From positions 496,001 through 560,000 of the forward strand of contig NZ_FPCJ01000001.1 of NCBI RefSeq assembly GCF_900116565.1: a DNA stretch of 64,000 nucleotides, in the 5' to 3' direction. The position numbers were made by a program, and so were the translations under genes. Source of the stretch: Thermoflavifilum thermophilum (GTDB lineage Bacteria; Bacteroidota; Bacteroidia; Chitinophagales; Chitinophagaceae). How positions within the stretch are numbered: position 1 is the stretch's first letter; each line of letters begins with the position of its first letter. Of the stretch, positions 16,778-24,949 are shown in pieces. The notes under the pieces were generated by a model that ran no database searches, was not told the DNA's origin, and saw nothing but the letters and a program-made list of their open reading frames with translations.

Positions 16778-18475
16778 TCAGTTCTTACCCGAAAATAATG
16801 CATTCACCAACAACGCACATCCCATCACCAGCAAACAACCTACCACATTAAGCCATAAAAACGAAACAGTATGTATCTGGTATAGCCCCAGCACCACCAG
16901 TTCAGCCAAAATAGCCGACCAGAACACTGCCGTACCTTTTACCTGCTTCAGATAAAAAGCACATAGAAAAATACCCAGGATGGTGCCATAAAACAATGAA
17001 CCCAGCACATTTACCGCTTCAATCAGGCTTCCCAGCCTGTTGGCAAACTGGGCAACCAGAATGCAGAAAACACCCCAACCCAGGGTAAACCATTTTGACA
17101 TGCGCACATAATGCTGCTCACTGCCCCGTGTGTAAACTGCCCGTTTGTACACATCCACCAGGGTAGCCGAAGCCAAGGCATTGAGTGCCGCTGCAATAGA
17201 ACCCCAGGCAGCCAGAAAAATAACCGCAATCAACAAACCCACAACACCGGCGGGCAACTCATCGAGAATGAAGTACAGGAAAATGTAGTTGGTATCGTTA
17301 TGATCGGCATGAGGCACAGCCTGGTGAATAAGATCCATAGCCTGTTGCCTGACATGTTCTGCTTGTTGATGCAGCTGAATAAATGTGTGCGCATCCGTCT
17401 CTTTTCGATGGTAATGCCATTGTTGAATCAACTCCCAGGCAGCCGTTTTCTTTTGAACGAAAATGGTGTCGTACTGCCTTTGCAAAGCAGCAAATTCGGG
17501 TTGATACACCGAAGTATTAATTTCCCGAACGACAGTAGGATTGAAGAATAGCGGAGGTTCATAAAACTGATAAAACGCCAGCACCAATGTACCAATCAGC
17601 AAGATCCCGAATTGCATGGGAACTTTTACCATGCCATTCATCAACAAACCCAACCTGCTTTCCTTTACAGAACGCGCCGTGAGATAACGGCCTACCTGGC
17701 TCTGATCCGTTCCAAAATAAGAGAGTGCCAGGAAGAAACCACCTATGATTCCGCTTAGCAGGTTGTATTTATCCTGCCAGAAATCGGCATCCCGCCAATC
17801 CGTACGGGGCACGACGGCATTGAGTTTGCCTAATTTCCCGGCCAGATGCAAGGCATCACTGAAGCGAACATGATCGGGCAACCGCTTTACCAGCAACCAG
17901 GCAGCCATCAACATACCGGCAAAAATGATTACCAGCTGCAGCTTTTGGGTGTGTGCTACCGATCTGGCTCCTCCACTCACTGTGTAAATAATCAGCAGCC
18001 CTCCAATGAAAATATTGGTCCAATAAATATTCCATCCGAGCAAGGAAGATAGAATAATGGCCGGCGCATAAATGCTGATGCCCGTAGATAACCCACGCTG
18101 CAATAAAAAAAGAAATGACGTAAGGGCCCGGGTTTTCAGATCAAATCGTTTTTCCAGAAATTCATAGGCGGTGAAAACCTGCAGACGCCGGAAAGCAGGA
18201 ACAAAACTGATGCAAAGCACCACCATGGCAAGTGGCAGGCCAAAATAATATTGCACAAAGCGCATCCCGTCAGTATAAGCTTGTCCGGGTGCCGATAAAA
18301 AAGTAATGGCACTGGCCTGCGTGCCCATCACGGAAAGCAGGATCAGATACCAGGGCATGGACTGATGATCCAGAAAATAGCCGCTGAGATTATCGCGCCT
18401 GCGGCTTTTCCAGACTCCATAGCCAATGATCAGCACCAGCGTAACCGTTAATACCAACCAGTCTAATGCCTGCAA
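16778..18475 (-). CDS. Sodium:solute symporter (SSS family)
   Basis: Inner-membrane transporter of 565 residues with about 13 predicted helices, of the SSSF/SglT type that couples sodium entry to uptake of a sugar, amino acid or organic acid. The N-terminal helix is followed by NLSGYFL and the TQASAITFLSAPGQAY segment, which forms part of the sodium-binding core in the family. A long hydrophilic insertion, about residues 320-395, separates middle helices. The start must be TTG (TTGCAGGCATTAGAC): a TAG stop lies two codons upstream and no ATG precedes TM1. It follows the secreted PIG-L deacetylase and two tiny membrane proteins, so it may import a deacetylated product. Substrate unproven. Confidence 0.92.
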   Translation of the reverse strand: MQALDWLVLTVTLVLIIGYGVWKSRRRDNLSGYFLDHQSMPWYLILLSVMGTQASAITFLSAPGQAYTDGMRFVQYYFGLPLAMVVLCISFVPAFRRLQVFTAYEFLEKRFDLKTRALTSFLFLLQRGLSTGISIYAPAIILSSLLGWNIYWTNIFIGGLLIIYTVSGGARSVAHTQKLQLVIIFAGMLMAAWLLVKRLPDHVRFSDALHLAGKLGKLNAVVPRTDWRDADFWQDKYNLLSGIIGGFFLALSYFGTDQSQVGRYLTARSVKESRLGLLMNGMVKVPMQFGILLIGTLVLAFYQFYEPPLFFNPTVVREINTSVYQPEFAALQRQYDTIFVQKKTAAWELIQQWHYHRKETDAHTFIQLHQQAEHVRQQAMDLIHQAVPHADHNDTNYIFLYFILDELPAGVVGLLIAVIFLAAWGSIAAALNALASATLVDVYKRAVYTRGSEQHYVRMSKWFTLGWGVFCILVAQFANRLGSLIEAVNVLGSLFYGTILGIFLCAFYLKQVKGTAVFWSAILAELVVLGLYQIHTVSFLWLNVVGCLLVMGCALLVNALFSGKN

Positions 18476-18538
18476 AATCTATATGCTTTTAATTTCAGTC
18501 TTCGTTGTGTTGTTATGCAAATCAGAGCTAAGATTGGA

Positions 18539-18676
18539 TCAGGAAAATGCAAGCGTAAACCACCAGAACAGACCTATCAGCAACAACAGCCACAGCACCA
18601 CCAGCAGATACCACATCCACCAAGAGGATAACAGGGGTGGTTTTTCTTCAGGTGCCAGTTGCTTACGGGAAGTCAT
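18539..18676 (-). CDS. Tiny single-pass membrane protein, 45 residues
   Basis: Short gene in the PIG-L/symporter operon. It encodes a charged, Pro-rich N-terminus (MTSRKQLAPEEKPPLL) followed by a Trp-rich hydrophobic helix (WWMWYLLVVLWLLLLIGLF) that ends near the stop. It begins 12 bases after the previous small gene and ends 63 bases before the symporter TTG. The family is not recognised. Same-strand close packing, a clean start and stop and the membrane-helix composition support a real gene. A role as accessory subunit of the symporter is only an inference from position. Confidence 0.62.
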   Translation of the reverse strand: MTSRKQLAPEEKPPLLSSWWMWYLLVVLWLLLLIGLFWWFTLAFS

Positions 18677-18688
18677 AGATGAAAGGTT

Positions 18689-18850
18689 TTATTGTTTTTT
18701 CACCAGACTGATGCTCAGCAAGCCAATAAGCAAACCTATAATCAATCCTATCCGCACATTTTCAAACAACAAACCCAGCAGCCCGCCCAGCAGCAAGCTG
18801 AACCAGATGCTCACCTGCAAGCGCTTTTTATCGCGAGTCGTGTTTTCCAT
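18689..18850 (-). CDS. Tiny two-helix membrane protein, 53 residues
   Basis: Short gene whose ATG lies inside the 3' end of the PIG-L gene (23-base overlap, different frame), typical of translational coupling. The product has a charged start (MENTTRDKKRLQVS), a first helix IWFSLLLGGLLGLLF, a short turn ENVR, and a second Gly/Ile/Leu-rich helix IGLIIGLLIGLLSISLV ending in KKQ. The Gly-rich hairpin resembles small helical-hairpin membrane proteins, but no named family is recognised. It is in the same operon as the symporter and the other tiny protein, and probably shares their process. Confidence 0.65.
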   Translation of the reverse strand: MENTTRDKKRLQVSIWFSLLLGGLLGLLFENVRIGLIIGLLIGLLSISLVKKQ

Positions 18851-21380
18851 GAGATGCAGTTGAAGAACCCAAATCTCGCTTACGTCCAGCCAGCATATTT
18901 ACAAACAACCGGAATGCACCCGGAACGCCTGCCGGAAGCTCCCGGAAAAAATCCAGACAGGTGTAAACATATTTCCCTTTGCCATAGTCTGCCACAAGAG
19001 TAGATCCATCCAACGGCTTATCGCCTGTATCATGCATGCTGAATGGCTTCCGGTAACGGGCATCAGCCTGAGATACGAAATACAATCCGCGCTCCTGGAT
19101 CCATCCATCAAAATCGGCTTCGGTGATTTCATTGGGATCGTGCAGCAACGGATCTTCAGGCAGCAGAAACTTTACCGGTGCATCTTCTTCTGTTACCCGA
19201 TCACGTGAAAGGGTAAAAGGATAGGGACCCAGTTGCGGGGTAACCAGATTGAAATTGTTGTTGTACTGCACCACCAGTGTGCCTCCGTTGTACACATATT
19301 GAAGCAAGATGGGCTGGGCATAAGCCAGCCAAGGTACGGTATTGTAGGCTCTCACACCCGTCACAATGGCATCATACTGAGCCAGATTCCCATGCATGAC
19401 ATCCTGCTCCTGCAAGAGGGTTACCTGAAATCCGCACTGACGAAGGGCTTCGGGCACCTGGTCGCCAGCCCCCATGATGTACCCGATACGCGAACCACGG
19501 ATCTGCAGAGGCAACAGCACGGCACGGGCTTCGGCAGGAGGAAACCAGGTGATATCCGGAATATGGGGATAACTGATCAGCCGATAGCCCTTGTCATACG
19601 TTTTTCCCTGCTGATAGGCAACAGCCTGTATTATTCCGGTGCGCGACTGAGATGGAATAGAAGAGGCATAAACCTTAAAATCAAGCCAGGTTTCATCACC
19701 CCGGTGCATAAGCCGATAGGTTTGTTGCTCGGGCTCTGCTTGGAATCCTTTAGGTAATTTGAGCTGTACATATCCCACACAGGAATCCTGAAAGGCCTTT
19801 ACCAATACCCGTACCTGCACAGGAGCTGTTTGGGTAAACACGTATACTTTGTTTTCCGGATTCACCGTCACAGCCGGAGCCACTACAAAAGGTTCATAGA
19901 GCTCACCCTTCACAGGATCTGTGTGTTTGAATACCACCGGTAGCGTATAACGGAAAGGCTCGCCAGCAATATCCAGCATACAAGTGATGGAAAAAGCAGG
20001 TGGGTTTTCAGGCAGGCCAATCATCTGCTGGTTCTGCACCTTATAATAGCCCACCGGATGGGGCTGTTGCAGCCAGTAGGGTTGCGAGATGGGCATCGTA
20101 TGCGGTACAACCACTTCCCGGGAGAATGACTGATCTTCATCCCTTGCCAAAGGCTGACGCATAGACAAAGTATCTCCGGGGTAGGCAATGCCGGTTAACG
20201 TGACAGGCAAATGGGAACGGTTGATGATTTCGGCACGTAGTTGAAAATGCTGGCCTGGAGCTACCGCCGGCTGGTCAGTAGTGGCCTCGATGTACAATCC
20301 GCTACATTGCTGAATGAGTGCATCTATTTCCTGAAGCTTTTGATTTTTCCAGCGGTTTTCGGGCATCTGCTCAATAGCCCGGTATAAACTGATCAGCCCA
20401 GGTACGGAAAGTTCGGGAGAATCAACCTGGAAATGTTGCTGGATGCTGTCGATCATCTGCTGGATGTGTTCACCTCCTGGCAGGGCTGTCCAACTGGTCG
20501 CGATTCCATCCATAAGATCATGTACCGGAGGATCGCCGGCAATGGTTACGAAATATTCTTCATGGCTACCTCTGTTGCGTGGCACCCCAAAGCCCTGGCT
20601 TTTATGCATCGATCGGCTGTCGGCAGCAATTTCGCCATAACTTTCTCCCAACAAGGTATTGAATCCCCCATCGTCAATGTGAAATTGATTTGCATTCGTG
20701 GTGTTTACGTTGCCAAAGCGATAGGTATTCCACAGCAATCGCCTGGCTTGCCAGGGCTTTACATAACGCAGTTGTTCGGGAAATTGATGGGGATCAGCAG
20801 CTGCCAGAAAAGCTTCATGGGCCAAAACGGCCGAAGCCCAATGCTGCCCATGTCCCGCACGGCTGTCTTCCGGAAAACGGCAGATGATAACATCCGGTTG
20901 AAATTTCCGGATAATCCATACTATGTCACCCAGAATCCGCTCATGCCCCCAAAAACGAAGGGATTCATCAGCCGATTTGGAAAAGCCAAAATCATTGGCC
21001 CGGGTAAAAAACTGCCGAGCGCCGTCTATACGCCGGGCAGCCAGCAATTCCTGCGTGCGGATCAAACCCATTTCTTCGCCCTGCTCATCACCAATCAGGT
21101 TTTGCCCACCATCTCCCCGCGTACACGACAAATAGGCTGTTTCATATAATTTTCCATTCGCCAGATAAGCTAACAGCTGCGTGTTTTCATCGTCGGGATG
21201 AGCAGCTATATAGAGCACTTTACCAAGTACTCCCAGTTTCAACAGATGCAAGCGGATCTGGGCTGCATTCCATTCAGCCGGCCGCTGAGCCTGTACATCA
21301 CGAGGCAAACAAGCCAACCACATCAACCCTATCAGCAAAACATGGCAATGCCGAAATGAGCGGATATCAGAAAGGATCAT
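18828..21380 (-). CDS. Secreted PIG-L (LmbE-like) deacetylase, large form
   Basis: Predicted periplasmic Zn-dependent N-deacetylase of 850 residues. A signal peptide covers about residues 1-32 (cleavage near VQAQ). The N-terminal LmbE domain has the metal motif AHPDDE (60-65), SCTRGDGGQN (about 85-94) and the distal His pair in GHGQHW (186-191), so the metal site looks intact. The remaining 550 residues are beta-rich, without recognisable catalytic motifs, and include a late segment resembling a class I glutamine-amidotransferase-like fold (QYDAIVTGVRAYN). Family members deacetylate GlcNAc-type sugars; this substrate is unknown. First gene of the operon with two tiny membrane proteins, symporter and patatin. 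Confidence 0.9.
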   Translation of the reverse strand: MILSDIRSFRHCHVLLIGLMWLACLPRDVQAQRPAEWNAAQIRLHLLKLGVLGKVLYIAAHPDDENTQLLAYLANGKLYETAYLSCTRGDGGQNLIGDEQGEEMGLIRTQELLAARRIDGARQFFTRANDFGFSKSADESLRFWGHERILGDIVWIIRKFQPDVIICRFPEDSRAGHGQHWASAVLAHEAFLAAADPHQFPEQLRYVKPWQARRLLWNTYRFGNVNTTNANQFHIDDGGFNTLLGESYGEIAADSRSMHKSQGFGVPRNRGSHEEYFVTIAGDPPVHDLMDGIATSWTALPGGEHIQQMIDSIQQHFQVDSPELSVPGLISLYRAIEQMPENRWKNQKLQEIDALIQQCSGLYIEATTDQPAVAPGQHFQLRAEIINRSHLPVTLTGIAYPGDTLSMRQPLARDEDQSFSREVVVPHTMPISQPYWLQQPHPVGYYKVQNQQMIGLPENPPAFSITCMLDIAGEPFRYTLPVVFKHTDPVKGELYEPFVVAPAVTVNPENKVYVFTQTAPVQVRVLVKAFQDSCVGYVQLKLPKGFQAEPEQQTYRLMHRGDETWLDFKVYASSIPSQSRTGIIQAVAYQQGKTYDKGYRLISYPHIPDITWFPPAEARAVLLPLQIRGSRIGYIMGAGDQVPEALRQCGFQVTLLQEQDVMHGNLAQYDAIVTGVRAYNTVPWLAYAQPILLQYVYNGGTLVVQYNNNFNLVTPQLGPYPFTLSRDRVTEEDAPVKFLLPEDPLLHDPNEITEADFDGWIQERGLYFVSQADARYRKPFSMHDTGDKPLDGSTLVADYGKGKYVYTCLDFFRELPAGVPGAFRLFVNMLAGRKRDLGSSTASHGKHDSR

Positions 21381-21441
21381 ATTTCAAAAATACAGGACAG
21401 AAACCGAATTGCCCAAAACAATGGATGGAATAACCTTAATT

Positions 21442-23439
21442 TTAGGAAAATCTGCTACGCCAGCTTTGTGCAAGGGTTTCAAATGCCTGCAACGCGTCTG
21501 GATTGCGCAGCACACCGGGCTGCACTACCTTTTCGAGTGGCATGCCCAGGAATAATTTTTTCACCGGCATTTCCAGCTTCTTTCCGCTGATGGTATACGG
21601 AATATCATCTACCGCTATAATCTCATCTGGTACATGACGGGGAGAGCAGCTGTTGCGCAACGCCTCCTGGATTTTTTGTTTCAGCCCTATGCTTAATTCT
21701 ATTTCCGGTAACAACACCACGAACAAAGGCATGTAACTTTTCCCATTGGGCAATTCAATATTTACAATCAGGCTATCCTTGATTTCTGGCAAGCGGTCCA
21801 GTACCCGATAAATTTCGGCTGTTCCTATGCGTACGCCCTGCCGGTTTAATGTAGCATCTGATCGCCCGTAAATGATTACTCCGTCGTGCTCGGTAATCCG
21901 GATCCAGTCGCCATGTCGCCAAACGCCCGGGTACATCTCAAAATAGCTTTCCCTGTAACGGGTGAAATCCGGATCATTCCAGAAATACACGGGCATACAG
22001 GGCATAGGCGCCGTTACCACCATTTCACCGATTTCATGATCCAATGCCTTTCCGTTTTCATCATAGGCATACATGCTACATCCCAGGCACCGGCATTGGA
22101 TTTCCCCGGATCTTACCGGCCGCCACAAACAACCTCCCACCCAGGCTGTACAGATATCGGTGCCACCGCTCATGGAGCAGAGCCACACATCTGATTTGAT
22201 AGACTGGTATACATATTCAAAACCTTCTGCAGGCAGAGGCGAACCCGTAGAGCCAATGCTGCGAAGACTTGCCAGATCCAAATCATCGGCCCGATATCCG
22301 TTTTTTTTGCAACTCATCAGAAACGGTGCACTGGTGCCAAAATGATGAATGGGCAACTGGGCTGCCAGTCGCCACAGCACACCCATATCCGGATAAGCGG
22401 GATGCCCGTCATATAATACAGCTGTTGCCCCCATCAGGAGAGAGGCCTGCAGAAAATTCCACATCATCCATCCAGTAGTCGTGTACCAGAAAAAATTCTC
22501 ACCTGCATGCACATCATTGTGAAAGGCCAGGTATTTCAGATGTTCCAGCAACATTCCGCCATGCGAATGGGTGATGGCTTTAGGTATGCCCGTTGTACCG
22601 GAAGAGTATAAAATCCACAGCGGATGGGAAAAATCCACTTCCACCACCTGTACATCGGCGCTTATCGGCGCCCGACGGCTTCCCCCGGCAACCGCATCTT
22701 CCCAGCTGACCTGCTTGGGGTGAATATCCTGCCAAGTAGCTTCGTCGTGTATCCGGGGAACCAGTATCACACATGCCAGCGAGGGCAGGGCTTCGCAGAT
22801 GGATTTCAGCTGTTGCTGCCGGTCATATCGCTTGCCCTGATACACATATCCATCGGCAGCAATCAAGATTTTAGGCTGAATCTGCCGGAAACGATCCAAC
22901 ACGCCCTGTACACCGAAATCCGGCGAACAACTGCTCCACACCGCTCCCAAAGCAACTGTTGCCAGCCAGCCTATGGTTGCTTCCGGCGCGTTAGGCAAAT
23001 AAGCAGCTACCCGATCACCTTTTTGCAAACCCACCTGCTGAAAAAAATATTGCAAGCCGGCCACATGCTGCAGCAAGGTTTGCCAGGATACGGGCCGCAA
23101 AGGCTTGTCTTCCGCAGCAAACCATAACGCCGGTCGTTGATCGGTTGCGTGTTTGAATACATGAGCCGCATAATTCAACCGCGCACCTGCAAACCAACGG
23201 GTGTAGGGCATGGGGTCGCCGCTCATGACCTTTACATGTTCATCGAGCCGGGGAAGCTTAAAATATTCCCAGACTGACTGCCAGAATGCGGGAATATCGC
23301 GTACCGACCATTGCCACAATGTAGTGTAATCGTGAAAAGATAATCGTTTTTCACGCGACAGCCATTGCACATAATGCGCCAGATGACTCGCCTGCCAGAT
23401 TGCATCCGCAGGCTGCCAGAGAATTTCCCCTTCTGCCAT
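21442..23439 (-). CDS. Acetoacetyl-CoA synthetase
   Basis: Cytoplasmic ANL-superfamily ligase of 665 residues that activates acetoacetate to acetoacetyl-CoA via an adenylate. The length fits AacS. Motifs: AMP-binding YSSGTTGIPKAITHSHGG (about 275-292), YTTTGWMMWNFL, SMSGGTDICTAWVGG, RSDATLNRQGVRIG (motif of the hinge region) and the C-terminal Lys in ISGKKLEMPVKK. The sequence around WFAGARLNYA near residue 85 is the ACAS_N-type N-terminal domain. Substrate preference for acetoacetate over acetate is inferred from overall resemblance to AacS. It stands alone between the PIG-L operon and a glycosyltransferase on the same strand. Confidence 0.9.
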   Translation of the reverse strand: MAEGEILWQPADAIWQASHLAHYVQWLSREKRLSFHDYTTLWQWSVRDIPAFWQSVWEYFKLPRLDEHVKVMSGDPMPYTRWFAGARLNYAAHVFKHATDQRPALWFAAEDKPLRPVSWQTLLQHVAGLQYFFQQVGLQKGDRVAAYLPNAPEATIGWLATVALGAVWSSCSPDFGVQGVLDRFRQIQPKILIAADGYVYQGKRYDRQQQLKSICEALPSLACVILVPRIHDEATWQDIHPKQVSWEDAVAGGSRRAPISADVQVVEVDFSHPLWILYSSGTTGIPKAITHSHGGMLLEHLKYLAFHNDVHAGENFFWYTTTGWMMWNFLQASLLMGATAVLYDGHPAYPDMGVLWRLAAQLPIHHFGTSAPFLMSCKKNGYRADDLDLASLRSIGSTGSPLPAEGFEYVYQSIKSDVWLCSMSGGTDICTAWVGGCLWRPVRSGEIQCRCLGCSMYAYDENGKALDHEIGEMVVTAPMPCMPVYFWNDPDFTRYRESYFEMYPGVWRHGDWIRITEHDGVIIYGRSDATLNRQGVRIGTAEIYRVLDRLPEIKDSLIVNIELPNGKSYMPLFVVLLPEIELSIGLKQKIQEALRNSCSPRHVPDEIIAVDDIPYTISGKKLEMPVKKLFLGMPLEKVVQPGVLRNPDALQAFETLAQSWRSRFS

Positions 23440-23491
23440 TGTGCTGAACGTTTATGCAGTAAGTTAATATTTATTTGCGTTATGGCAGCCT

Positions 23492-24637
23492 TCAGGTACC
23501 ATCAGGGAGGTATTTACCCAATAAGGCTTTCCAGCGTTTTGCCGCATCTTCGATATCAAAATTTTCTTTTGCTATTTGCCTGGAACAAGCTCCCATGGCT
23601 TTTCTCAATTGTGGATCAGAAGCAAGCAGGTTAATTTTATCATGCAAAGCAGCCATATCCCCAAAGGGAATCAGAAAGCCGTTTTTCCCTTCCCGCACAC
23701 ATTCCCGGCATCCCGGAACATCAAAAGTAACGATGGGGCGGCCGGCAGCACAGGCTTCCATCAGCACACGGGGAACGCCTTCCCGGTAAGAAAGCAATAT
23801 TACGACATCGGCTTTGGCGTAACAGGGAGCCATATCCTGCACATAACCCAACCATTCCAGATATCCGGGAATCAATAATTCATGAAGTTTTTGAGGATCA
23901 ATATAAGCCGGATTGTAAGGATCTATTTTACCAGCAAGCAAAAATTTAATTCTGCCCTGCCATTCCTGCCGATAATTTTTCACCAACAGATGCAATTCAA
24001 ACAATCCCTTTGTACTGATGATGCGTGCGGGAAACAAAACAACCATCGGATGCTGATTCGGTAATTCCGTAAACTTAAATTCCTGCAAGGGCACACCCAG
24101 GCCGTGCATCACCAGATAATGATCATACGATGATTGGATGATGTGATGTATCAGTTGTTGATCATCTTTTGTTTCAAACAAATACCAATTGTTTTTTCTT
24201 TTGCCTGCGAACCGAAGTAACCATTGTATAGCCCTCCGCATCCAATGATTCTCAGGTAACAAAAACACATGGCCCAGTCCGCTGAAATAATTCAATACTC
24301 GCAAAGAAGGTACAAAAAATGCAGCCAGTGAACCGAATACAATAATCTTCAATGAAATGAGCAAAACCACATCGGGTTTATACACTACATATAAACGAAT
24401 TAATTGCAGAAAAAACAAAGCATTATGCCACGCATCTCCTTTTCCGCGACGCACAGCAGCCGAAATAAAGGTAAATCCTGCCTGCTCAATGGTTGTACGA
24501 TAACCATTGTCACGACTCACCACATACACACAAGAAGATTGCCCATGAAATACACGCGAAAACAATGGAAGAAAATGAGAACAAAAAAATTGATCATCAT
24601 TGATAATGATCATGATCTTCCGGCTGGCCGCTATCAT
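23492..24637 (-). CDS. Glycosyltransferase, GT4 family
   Basis: Predicted GT-B fold enzyme of 381 residues that transfers a sugar from an activated donor to a glycan or lipid acceptor at the inner membrane. The N-terminal half starts KIMIIINDDQFF and includes RRGKGDAWHN. The donor-binding half contains LFPARIISTKGLFEL, LLAGKID, WLGYVQDM and the EX7E-like SYREGVPRVLMEACAAGRPI. This arrangement resembles O-antigen/capsule transferases. No other polysaccharide genes are adjacent, so the pathway is unknown. The DNA here through xseA is visibly richer in A and T than the flanks. An in-frame ATG at 24613 is a possible alternative start. Confidence 0.86.
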   Translation of the reverse strand: MIAASRKIMIIINDDQFFCSHFLPLFSRVFHGQSSCVYVVSRDNGYRTTIEQAGFTFISAAVRRGKGDAWHNALFFLQLIRLYVVYKPDVVLLISLKIIVFGSLAAFFVPSLRVLNYFSGLGHVFLLPENHWMRRAIQWLLRFAGKRKNNWYLFETKDDQQLIHHIIQSSYDHYLVMHGLGVPLQEFKFTELPNQHPMVVLFPARIISTKGLFELHLLVKNYRQEWQGRIKFLLAGKIDPYNPAYIDPQKLHELLIPGYLEWLGYVQDMAPCYAKADVVILLSYREGVPRVLMEACAAGRPIVTFDVPGCRECVREGKNGFLIPFGDMAALHDKINLLASDPQLRKAMGACSRQIAKENFDIEDAAKRWKALLGKYLPDGT

Positions 24638-24680
24638 AATCAGGGTTGATTAAACAAACATGGATGAAAAAGAAGAAAAT

Positions 24681-24938
24681 CTAAAATGGCAGATCCTCAT
24701 TCTCTGTTTGTATCTGATCATCAGCAGAAGAAAGTTTTTTATCCTCATCGATACTTTTCAAAACTTCTTCTATATCCTGTTCAGTTTCTGCTAATTTTTG
24801 TCTGCATATCCTGATCAGGAAAGCAGCACGCTTCACCTTTGCAGAGAGTTCGTCAATAGTGATTTCTCCGCGCTCTATCAAACCTACAATCTGCTGAAGT
24901 TCTTCAAATGCCTGTGTATAGGTGATTTCTTCTGACAT
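24681..24938 (-). CDS. xseB: Exodeoxyribonuclease VII small subunit
   Basis: Small helical subunit of exonuclease VII, which degrades single-stranded DNA into oligonucleotides together with XseA. The 85-residue product contains the family core ITYTQAFEELQQIVGLIERG and the following helix with LAETEQDIEEVLK. It lies 11 bases after xseA on the same strand, the usual operon order. The C-terminus is acidic and low-complexity (ENEDLPF). Confidence 0.93.
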   Translation of the reverse strand: MSEEITYTQAFEELQQIVGLIERGEITIDELSAKVKRAAFLIRICRQKLAETEQDIEEVLKSIDEDKKLSSADDQIQTENEDLPF

Positions 24939-24949
24939 AATATGGATGA

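Noticed and set aside
20433-21149. Open frame of 238 codons opposite the PIG-L gene
   Set aside because: Antisense shadow of a conserved metal-binding domain.
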